Source: a virus. Taken from it: 29,145 nucleotides of DNA. Of this stretch, positions 13,214 to 18,241 are shown one piece after another (position 1 is the first letter of the stretch; every line of letters begins with the position of its first letter). The notes below the pieces were generated by a model. It searched no databases. It was not told the DNA's origin and saw only the letters and a list, made by a program, of their open reading frames with translations. A program made the translations under genes and the position numbers. The DNA lies in IMG/VR virus record IMGVR_UViG_3300025707_000026, positions 1 to 29,145 of that record. One strand, 5' to 3'.

Positions 13214-13272
13214 AAATAAAAAGAAGCTCCCCACCTGTCACCACTGGAAATGGAAGGTAGATGAGGAGCCTC
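13214..13272 (-). terminator. Leader terminator/attenuator of the early operon
   Basis: On the minus strand GAGGCTCC (13272-13265) pairs with GGAGCTTC (13230-13223), 8 pairs including one G-U. It is followed at once by TTTTTATTT (13222-13214). The 34-base loop can form further pairs (ACCT with AGGT). The T-tract ends just before the GGAGG of the first early gene. A terminator between promoter and first gene implies attenuation or antitermination. Confidence 0.65.
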
Positions 13273-13316
13273 AGAGCAAGGCGTAAAATCGATAAGAAAA
13301 TTCCTACCAATTTGCC

Positions 13317-13344
13317 TTGACTTATGATTGTGTTTGGGTATATA
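13317..13344 (+). promoter_or_regulatory. Rightward promoter for the repressor gene
   Basis: TTGACT (13317-13322), 16-base spacer, TATATA (13339-13344). Transcription would start near 13351, about 20-70 bases before both operators and the repressor start. The repressor would therefore block its own message downstream of initiation or at the promoter edge (autoregulation, inference). Confidence 0.6.
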
Positions 13345-13368
13345 CATTGATTATTCCAGTGATGATTT

Positions 13369-13385
13369 TGTCAACCTAAATGACA
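13369..13385. promoter_or_regulatory. Operator 1, TGTCA-N7-TGACA
   Basis: TGTCA (13369-13373), 7 bases, TGACA (13381-13385). Its left half-site is TTGACA on the minus strand (13374-13369), a consensus -35 box for leftward transcription. The spacing and arms equal operator 2; the centres are 39 bases apart, close to four helical turns. Confidence 0.7.
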
Positions 13386-13413
13386 CGTTAGTCCTTTTAC
13401 AGGACTTTGTCAA
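13385..13413 (-). promoter_or_regulatory. Leftward early promoter overlapping the operators
   Basis: Minus-strand TTGACA (13413-13408) and TAACGT (13390-13385) with a 17-base spacer. A second possible leftward -35 TTGACA (13374-13369) has a weaker TAATCA at 15 bases. Both -35 boxes are half-sites of the paired operators, so bound repressor would shut the early operon. Confidence 0.5.
13390..13406. promoter_or_regulatory. Palindrome between the two operators
   Basis: AGTCCT-TTTAC-AGGACT, a perfect 6-base inverted repeat lying exactly between the operators and inside the spacer of the leftward promoter. The sequence differs from the operator arms, so it could be a site for another regulator or an mRNA hairpin covering the AGGA before the repressor start. 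Confidence 0.55.
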
Positions 13414-13424
13414 GTGAAATGACA
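13408..13424. promoter_or_regulatory. Operator 2, TGTCA-N7-TGACA, over the repressor start codon
   Basis: TGTCA (13408-13412), 7 bases, TGACA (13420-13424). The right arm includes the T and G of the ATG at 13419. It matches operator 1 in arms and spacing, with 3 of 7 centre bases shared. This fits direct autoregulation. Confidence 0.7.
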
Positions 13425-13748
13425 AGGAATAATAAAGTAATCGCAGAAGCCCTCGCGAAGAGTGGTTTAAAGCAGATCGAGTTCGCTGAACGTATCGGCG
13501 TGAGTCGCTCGCACCTATCCGCTATTTGCCTGGGACAGGGCAACGCGTCCGATCAGTTGACTGAACTTGTCAAGATGAAATTTGCAACGGTAATAAAAAC
13601 TGAAAACGACAAGGAGGAGGAAGAAATGTACCGACATAAATTTGAAGAAGCGCAGCAACGGATTATTGAACTGCTAGAAGAGAACGCCGCGTTAAAGGAA
13701 TTAGCCACAAAAAAAGATGGCCCTACCCGCAAAGCCAACGGAAGCTAA
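13419..13748 (+). CDS. XRE-family repressor with C-terminal coiled coil
   Basis: From ATG 13419, 109 residues (a TTG at 13407 is the alternative). Residues 5-60 form a helix-turn-helix: VIAEALAKSGLKQIEFAERI followed by GVSRSHLSAICLGQGNASDQ. The rest is a Glu-rich coiled coil (HKFEEAQQRIIELLEENAAL) ending KKDGPTRKANGS; no peptidase domain is present, so SOS self-cleavage of the LexA type is not expected. The gene faces the early operon, with two matched operators at and before its start: the lysogeny switch. No clear Shine-Dalgarno site precedes ATG. The 3' end carries a terminator for opposing transcription. Confidence 0.85.
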   Translation: MTRNNKVIAEALAKSGLKQIEFAERIGVSRSHLSAICLGQGNASDQLTELVKMKFATVIKTENDKEEEEMYRHKFEEAQQRIIELLEENAALKELATKKDGPTRKANGS

Positions 13749-13758
13749 CGGCTAGGGC
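13709..13758 (-). terminator. Terminator of the late leftward operon, inside the repressor 3' end
   Basis: On the minus strand the composite stem AGCC/GGCT (13753-13750 with 13736-13733) continues into GCCCT/AGGGC (13758-13754 with 13724-13720), with an unpaired stretch on one side. It is followed by CATCTTTTTTT (T7 at 13715-13709). It would stop late transcripts from entering the switch region. Confidence 0.5.
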
Positions 13759-13858
13759 AGTTACAAAGAATGCTTCCTGGATTTGTTTTAAGACAAAAAA
13801 AGTACGGACCACCCCATGCAATCGTGAGTGTTTTCACATCAAGAATACAGTCATGGAC

Positions 13859-13987
13859 CTATGCACGCCAGAGCAGCGTCAAAAAACACAACACCAAAAA
13901 TCCCCCTAGAATACGCCTTGGGATTATCGCGGCAGCTGCGAGCTTGAAAATGAAATCCGCACCAATACTGGGCGAGCGGGTCGTCAA
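13859..13987 (-). CDS. Possible 42-aa membrane peptide (TTG start)
   Basis: An open frame from TTG 13987 to TAG: it starts MTTRSPSIGADFIFKLAAAA and continues with IIPRRILGGFLVLCFLTLLW. Two hydrophobic segments are separated by Arg-Arg. It follows the 13998-14195 gene by 10 bases and ends before the late terminator. No strong Shine-Dalgarno site; support is the topology and the otherwise empty 240 bases. Could be a chance frame. Confidence 0.3.
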   Translation of the reverse strand: MTTRSPSIGADFIFKLAAAAIIPRRILGGFLVLCFLTLLWRA

Positions 13988-13997
13988 AAAACCAACT

Positions 13998-14195
13998 CTA
14001 TTTCTTATTCAAAATGTGAGTGAGTATCATGTCAGTCGTCCGTTCCAAAGGCTCCAGGTCATCCTTGGTCACGACCACCTTTTCCAGCGCAGAAATTCTA
14101 TCCGACAGAACGTCGTGATTTTTGAAGATTCGCTTTGTAATAAACCCGCCGACCAGGGCGATCGCGGCAACTAGCAATTCGGTGAACTTGTCCAT
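13998..14195 (-). CDS. Small membrane protein with coiled coil (XhlA-like plan)
   Basis: From ATG 14195, one base after the previous stop (TAG-T-ATG), 65 residues: a membrane segment (MDKFTELLVAAIALVGGFIT), then a heptad-like tail (VLSDRISALEKVVVTKDDLE, MILTHILNKK). Single-anchor coiled-coil proteins of this size accompany holins in many phages; a lysis or membrane-associated role is inference. The longer frame from 14255 overlaps the previous gene and is less likely. Confidence 0.55.
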   Translation of the reverse strand: MDKFTELLVAAIALVGGFITKRIFKNHDVLSDRISALEKVVVTKDDLEPLERTTDMILTHILNKK

Positions 14196-14196
14196 A

Positions 14197-14511
14197 CTAT
14201 TTTTTCTTTCCGTTTGGGTTCCTTGAAATTCTTTTTTCATCCGGCTGAAGGCCATAACGAACCCTAAGTAATGTATCGAGCCTGATTAGATCCCCTTGGG
14301 CTTGCGTCGTCTTATCGATCAGCGAAATAATTATTCCTTTAAGGTCCTGAATGTCGCTCTCTGTCTGCGCCTGGGCCTCAGTTATTTTTAAAACAATTGA
14401 GGTCAGGATGTACCGGATCAACCACCAGCCGCCAGCCCCCATCGCAATCGCCGTGGCCATAGGGATTCCAACTGACTCGATGAAGCCAGAGAGTTCATTC
14501 GCGCTGTCCAC
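14197..14511 (-). CDS. Membrane-anchored coiled-coil protein
   Basis: The start is taken at GTG 14511 because AGAGGGAG lies just upstream; a GTG at 14532 is possible. About 104 residues: a membrane segment (ATAIAMGAGGWWLIRYILTSIV), then a long helix (ITEAQAQTESDIQDLKGIII, TQAQGDLIRLDTLLRVRYG) and a basic tail. This type of protein recurs in phages beside lysis or tail genes, without a firm function. It forms a pair with the following gene of similar plan. Confidence 0.6.
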   Translation of the reverse strand: MDSANELSGFIESVGIPMATAIAMGAGGWWLIRYILTSIVLKITEAQAQTESDIQDLKGIIISLIDKTTQAQGDLIRLDTLLRVRYGLQPDEKRISRNPNGKKK

Positions 14512-14686
14512 ATGGCTCCCTCTTCTTCGCACAAAATTTACTTAGCCCACAAGTCGGACAAACTGGATAAAAATAACCACATATATGGATCATGTATAGC
14601 GCATCTCTTTCGATATATTTATACTTGCAGTGACCGCAAATCGTCTGGTTAGAGCCGGTCGATTGTTTATGGGCGATTGTTTCCAC
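14495..14686 (-). CDS. 63-aa zinc-ribbon protein
   Basis: Starts at GTG 14686. CGHCKYKYIERDALYMIHIC is followed by YFYPVCPTCGLSKFC: C-x2-C and C-x2-C pairs about 25 residues apart, plus extra Cys, as in small zinc ribbons. It overlaps the next gene by 17 bases. Function unknown; it may bind nucleic acid or a protein partner. Confidence 0.55.
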   Translation of the reverse strand: METIAHKQSTGSNQTICGHCKYKYIERDALYMIHICGYFYPVCPTCGLSKFCAKKREPCGQRE

Positions 14687-14692
14687 TTCATT

Positions 14693-14806
14693 TCATTCTT
14701 TCTTTATTTTATTTCCAAGAGTTCTAATAAGCTCTTTAAACAGTTCAATCAACTTATCCAGCTTCTTGCTGATGTTCTGCAATAATATTTCTTTAAGGTC
14801 TGGCAT
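14693..14806 (-). CDS. Possible 37-aa amphipathic helical peptide
   Basis: ATG 14806 to TGA 14693: MPDLKEILLQNISKKLDKLI, continuing as a Leu/Lys helix. The stop is 6 bases before the zinc-ribbon GTG. No Shine-Dalgarno site is seen. The regular heptad pattern and tight placement are the only support. Confidence 0.35.
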   Translation of the reverse strand: MPDLKEILLQNISKKLDKLIELFKELIRTLGNKIKKE

Positions 14807-14810
14807 TCAT

Positions 14811-14882
14811 TCAGTATTGCGAGGGGAGAAGAAAATACATCCCACCCAGTAATATTGCTATGTAAATAAGTAGTCTAAACAA
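14811..14882 (-). CDS. Possible 23-aa membrane peptide (TTG start)
   Basis: TTG 14882 overlaps the end of the oxygenase gene, with GGGGG about 7 bases upstream. The product is about 23 residues, starting MFRLLIYIAILLGGMYFLLP, a single membrane span. The TGA is followed 4 bases later by the next ATG. Tiny single-span phage peptides exist, but chance cannot be excluded. Confidence 0.3.
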   Translation of the reverse strand: MFRLLIYIAILLGGMYFLLPSQY

Positions 14883-15432
14883 AAGCTGGCCCCCAAAGCC
14901 ATAGCACTAATGAATAACGAACCCCTCTAGTAACTGGACAAACTCTATGCCAATCACGCGAATCGAAACATATAACACTACCTTGTTGCCTTTTGCTTGG
15001 AGCATCTGGTTTTGCCGGACCGTTAAAAAATTCTAAATCCCCTCCATCATAACTTTCAGGGTCGCTTAAATTGGCCACTAATGTTATCTTCCTATCTGTT
15101 CTATCTGGGTTAGTTGGGACGCTATCCTTATGCCAGTCATAAAATCCGCCTTTATTGTATTTTGTGAATTGCGGGACATCGGATCCCACGCTTCGCTGGT
15201 AATTAAAAACACTGTATCTAAACTTCGTATCATTAGCTTCAAGCAGAAACTGGAATAACGATCTACTTAATATGCCGTGTTCTCTAACCCAATGTATTTG
15301 ACAAGCCCTTAGTTTTTCATTCCCAGGGTGTTCCCCAGCTTCTCCGTTCCCTAACTCCAAATCTTTATATTGTTCAATGATAGATTCACATTCATTCAAA
15401 CTAATCCCATTATCCCAAAGAAGAGTAGCCAT
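14875..15432 (-). CDS. 2-oxoglutarate/Fe(II)-dependent oxygenase (PKHD-like), third of three
   Basis: A 185-residue double-stranded beta-helix dioxygenase. Iron ligands H101 and D103 are seen in GGFYDWHKD and H162 in SRDWHRV; R172 (RGVRYSLVLW) would bind 2-oxoglutarate. DGGDLEFF and the GSVICFDS strand precede the distal His as in PKHD-type hydroxylases. It couples 2-oxoglutarate decarboxylation to hydroxylation of an unknown substrate. Its ATG lies two bases after the stop of the second oxygenase. Lying in the late operon behind the fibre genes, it may modify virion proteins or host targets (inference). Confidence 0.88.
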   Translation of the reverse strand: MATLLWDNGISLNECESIIEQYKDLELGNGEAGEHPGNEKLRACQIHWVREHGILSRSLFQFLLEANDTKFRYSVFNYQRSVGSDVPQFTKYNKGGFYDWHKDSVPTNPDRTDRKITLVANLSDPESYDGGDLEFFNGPAKPDAPSKRQQGSVICFDSRDWHRVCPVTRGVRYSLVLWLWGPAFV

Positions 15433-15433
15433 A

Positions 15434-15991
15434 TTAATTTGTAAAACTCCACCAGCCAGTAGCTATATATTTTTCCGTGCTTAACGGAGGGTTCCCCCGA
15501 TGAGTATGCGTAAAAGCCGCTGGGAATATAACAACATCCCCTTTGCACGGTCTTATTCTTTTATGATAATAAAGAAATTCTGTTTCCCCTTCTCCTTCTG
15601 GCATATCGTTTAAATAAATAGCCCACACCAAAACTCTGGTAGCAAGATTAAAATCCCCATCCTCGCAATGCCAATTATAAAACCCGCCTCCTATGGGTGT
15701 TTTTTGTAATTTTATACGCCAACTTGAGTAATTCATGGTCCCTAATGAGGCACTATATTTATTTCTATATTCCGTTGAAGCTCGCTCTAAAACAGAATTT
15801 GTTTCGTTGGTCAGAAGTAAAGGATGATCTTCAATCTGGTCTAATAATATTTGGAAATCTACCCTAAGAGGGCTACAAAACCGATACTCTTCCTTTTTGC
15901 CATTTAAAGTATGTTCAAATAAATTAATAAGGTCATCGCAAAATCTATCCGGGGCGTATTTTTTATATATTCCTATAAAATCGTCTGCCAT
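15434..15991 (-). CDS. 2-oxoglutarate/Fe(II)-dependent oxygenase, second of three
   Basis: 185 residues from ATG 15991, which overlaps the stop of the first oxygenase (TAATG). The core reads GGGFYNWHCEDGDF (H108, E110 as an H-x-E variant of H-x-D), WAIYLNDMPEGEGETEF, KGDVVIFPAAF, then THTHRGN with the distal His (H162 or H164). Then comes EKYIATGWW, whose Lys would take the usual Arg/Lys place for 2-oxoglutarate. This order is typical of 2OG oxygenases in marine phages. It is only distantly similar to its neighbours, so not a recent duplicate. Confidence 0.87.
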   Translation of the reverse strand: MADDFIGIYKKYAPDRFCDDLINLFEHTLNGKKEEYRFCSPLRVDFQILLDQIEDHPLLLTNETNSVLERASTEYRNKYSASLGTMNYSSWRIKLQKTPIGGGFYNWHCEDGDFNLATRVLVWAIYLNDMPEGEGETEFLYYHKRIRPCKGDVVIFPAAFTHTHRGNPPLSTEKYIATGWWSFTN

Positions 15992-16662
15992 TAGTTGCAA
16001 TTGTAATCGTCTTTTAATTTAAACCCGGCAAACCACGGAGGTAACCCTAAAAACGGTCTACCATCGTATTTATTTTTTTCTGCCCCATCTAATGAAGCAT
16101 CGTTGTAGTGCAAAAATACTTGACCACAACTCTCCCCATTAAATTTCTCACGCCAATGCTCCATTTTTTCTCCTTCGTATATCAACATATCACCAGGCTC
16201 TAATAATACTTCTAAACCCTCTTCCTCTTGTTCCCCAGAAGGCTCTAAGAATATAGACCAAGGATCACCTCCTAAATTTAAAGTGGCAGAAACCTCACAA
16301 CTGTATCTATCCTTGTGTCTTACAAGCTCATCACCATTTTTATAGAGCCTAGCAAAGCTATAAGTTGGGCTTAATTTCATTGACAGTTCTTTTTCTAAAA
16401 TTGGTTGTACCTTTAACAATAAAGTTTCCATTCCTATATCGCCATAATGACTATATGTGTCTGGTGCTTGTGGATCATTCCACATTCCCCATGCCGTTTC
16501 GTTCTTTGGGATGTACCCAGTATCAACAAGTAATTTCGTTACTTTTCTTTTAGTGCGAAAATAATCATAACAAAACCCGACTAGCTCTTTTGATATAGCG
16601 TTCCTTATGACTTTATACACATCACTCTTTGGGGATAGCTTTTTTAATAGCTTTAATGGCAT
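15991..16662 (-). CDS. 2-oxoglutarate/Fe(II)-dependent oxygenase, first of three
   Basis: A 223-residue protein. The core is YSFARLYKNGDELVRHKDR (H116, D118), ATLNLGG, PWSIFLEP, LLEPGDMLIYEGEKMEHWRE (H169), and GQVFLHYND. The pattern 'YKNGDELVRHKDR..CE.SATLNL' is that of a cyanophage/marine-phage oxygenase family. The gene starts 41 bases inside the end of the preceding fibre-associated gene. Iron ligands are complete; the 2-oxoglutarate-binding residue is not certain by eye. Confidence 0.87.
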   Translation of the reverse strand: MPLKLLKKLSPKSDVYKVIRNAISKELVGFCYDYFRTKRKVTKLLVDTGYIPKNETAWGMWNDPQAPDTYSHYGDIGMETLLLKVQPILEKELSMKLSPTYSFARLYKNGDELVRHKDRYSCEVSATLNLGGDPWSIFLEPSGEQEEEGLEVLLEPGDMLIYEGEKMEHWREKFNGESCGQVFLHYNDASLDGAEKNKYDGRPFLGLPPWFAGFKLKDDYNCN

Positions 16663-17035
16663 CTACCCACGTTGTGGTATCATTCACTTTGTCATCGTAT
16701 ATCATCTCAAATTGATTGTTGAGCTTACCGTATTCCTCTGCTCTTTTGTCAGCATAGGTCATGGCATCAGTTCTCTTTTTTTTAGCCGCCGCTTCCTCTG
16801 CCACAACCTTTGCTTCGGCATCGACTTTCGTTTGGTTATGTTTTTCTACTAGCGATTCGAGTTCAGGGAATTTTGTAATGTCCTTATTAGGCGAACCATC
16901 TTTATATTCTATCTGCCCCTTAGAACCGTCCCATTGGATAGCCCAAATATTATCATCTAAGCCTAAGTCAAATTCGGCAACCTCTCCATCTAGGACCATT
17001 TTATTATCTTCTGCTACTAATGTGACCACGCTCAT
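16622..17035 (-). CDS. Tail-fibre-associated/DUF4376-like protein
   Basis: A 137-residue protein. The N-terminal part is a small beta unit (NIWAIQWDGSKGQIEYKDG). An Ala/Lys helix follows (AKVVAEEAAAKKKRTDAMTY), then DKRAEEYGKLNNQFEMIYDD and DAIKAIKKAIPKE. The 'Y-x-x-x-x-x-Q-x-(D/E)-x-(I/L)-(W/Y)...I(K)A(V/I)K..(I/Y)PK' ending is common in marine-phage proteins downstream of fibre genes, often called fibre assembly or DUF4376-like. A fibre chaperone is plausible. ATGA overlap with the gene before. Confidence 0.65.
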   Translation of the reverse strand: MSVVTLVAEDNKMVLDGEVAEFDLGLDDNIWAIQWDGSKGQIEYKDGSPNKDITKFPELESLVEKHNQTKVDAEAKVVAEEAAAKKKRTDAMTYADKRAEEYGKLNNQFEMIYDDKVNDTTTWVDAIKAIKKAIPKE

Positions 17036-17334
17036 TGTTTGTTCTCCAAAAGATTGTTTCGGTTTTCTACCAATGCATTAAAAACTTTCTGCCCCTTAAC
17101 TGTTTCATTTCTAAAAGATTCGATGGCACTTGTTTGCCCTCTATTTGTCTGACTCATTTCAATTTGCAACATAGGCAGCCACGACATAGCACACGCCCAA
17201 TCTTCGATTTGCTCCTCCGACTGGGGGTTTTTACCAACAACCTTTGTATACCAAGCACAACGGTTAATTTTCCCATCTTTAACTTCCTCACACGTTGAAC
17301 CTAATGGGCAAGTGTTTTCAATCTCCAGACTCAT
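17032..17334 (-). CDS. Conserved Cys-containing marine-phage protein
   Basis: A 100-residue protein with CPLGSTCEEV, RCAWYTKVVGKNPQSEEQIE, and DWACAMSWLPMLQIEMSQTN then RGQTSAIESFRNE. Four Cys (positions 9, 14, 26 and 48) in this order recall a small conserved protein found beside fibre genes in marine phages (CAWYT-x-(L/V)-x-G-x-NPQ); its role is not established. Metal binding through the Cys is possible. Confidence 0.65.
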   Translation of the reverse strand: MSLEIENTCPLGSTCEEVKDGKINRCAWYTKVVGKNPQSEEQIEDWACAMSWLPMLQIEMSQTNRGQTSAIESFRNETVKGQKVFNALVENRNNLLENKQ

Positions 17335-17338
17335 ATAA

Positions 17339-18241
17339 TTAATCTTTCGATGCTATAATCACATCCAGATACGCAGGGGCCGTAATAGAACCAGATGTGG
17401 AGTGACTATGCGAAGCACTAGAACCCTTGCTCCCGGTATTGCTGCCATAGGTACTCGTAACTCTCGGTTGTATCCACGGATTCCCTGTCGCTGATGGGCC
17501 TGATGGTGCAGTGTAAGAGTGAGTGTGGCTCGGCATTTCGCTTTCAGTCAATGTATGTGATCCAGCCGCTAAATTATGAGCAGGACTAGAAACAACTGCC
17601 GTACCACCAGTTCCACCACCAGTTCCTGAAACCACTCGTAACATTTTATCGTTGTGAGTGGTGTTTTGTGTCCACCCTGTAGGAGCGGATGCTTGGAAAA
17701 ATGCGACTATCGTTCCTGAGGGCATTCCGCTTGCTGGTAAATTTGTAAGTTGGCTACCATCAACCGCTGGTATTTTTGCAGTGCCATCAAGTTTTAAAAT
17801 TTGGTTTGCACTTGTGCCAGTATCGACAATTGCCGATGTTCCTAAACCAAGAGAGGTTCGCCCAGTTGCTGCGGTTAATCCAGTTGCTCCCCCATCCCAC
17901 TTGTTTCTGTCCGTATAGGCAGTGTCCCAATTAGAAGTTGACAGCCCATGACTCGCTATACTTGTGACCGCACCTGATAATTTTGAAGTTGCTATAGCGG
18001 CTGAAGCACCAACATCAGCGTTTACTATATCTACTAATTTGCTTTGTGCTATTGCAGCGGAAGCATCAATATCAGCGTTTACTATTGAGCCTGACTTAAC
18101 CGATGGGAAACCTCCAGCCGTACTACCATCATGGACAACCACTACATCTTTATCCGTATCCACCGTTACTTCTCGTACCGCTCCTGTAAAGGATGAATGC
18201 TCAGAGGTCGTTCCACCCCTTAGCTGTAATTTTTTAGCCAT
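17339..18241 (-). CDS. Tail-collar fibre protein with Mtd-like N-terminus
   Basis: A 300-residue fibre. The N-terminus LQLRGGTTSEHSSFTGAVRE, with VVVHDGSTAGGFP, matches the virion-attachment domain of Mtd-type tropism proteins. The middle has repeats (NADIDASAAIAQSKLVDIVN, NADVGASAAIATSKL). From about 170 comes a collar domain, GTIVAFFQASAPTGWTQNT. The tip carries His-x-His pairs (PSHTHSYT, ASHSHSTSG) that bind metal in T4 gp12-type fibres. Probably the distal receptor-binding subunit attached to the T7-like fibre, whose stop overlaps its ATG (TAATG). Confidence 0.85.
   Translation of the reverse strand: MAKKLQLRGGTTSEHSSFTGAVREVTVDTDKDVVVVHDGSTAGGFPSVKSGSIVNADIDASAAIAQSKLVDIVNADVGASAAIATSKLSGAVTSIASHGLSTSNWDTAYTDRNKWDGGATGLTAATGRTSLGLGTSAIVDTGTSANQILKLDGTAKIPAVDGSQLTNLPASGMPSGTIVAFFQASAPTGWTQNTTHNDKMLRVVSGTGGGTGGTAVVSSPAHNLAAGSHTLTESEMPSHTHSYTAPSGPSATGNPWIQPRVTSTYGSNTGSKGSSASHSHSTSGSITAPAYLDVIIASKD

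Noticed and set aside
12925-13347. Longer 140-aa version of the first early protein
   Set aside because: The extra 49 residues would be encoded across the early leader hairpin and promoter region, whereas GGAGG 8 bases before ATG 13200 marks a normal start.
13770-14174. 134-codon plus-strand frame after the repressor
   Set aside because: It overlaps the minus-strand membrane/coiled-coil gene, starts without a ribosome site, and has no recognisable domain.
17339-18241. Diversity-generating retroelement target, as in Mtd phages
   Set aside because: The fibre has an Mtd-like N-terminus but a collar-type C-terminus. No reverse transcriptase, template repeat or adenine-biased variable region is seen in the window.
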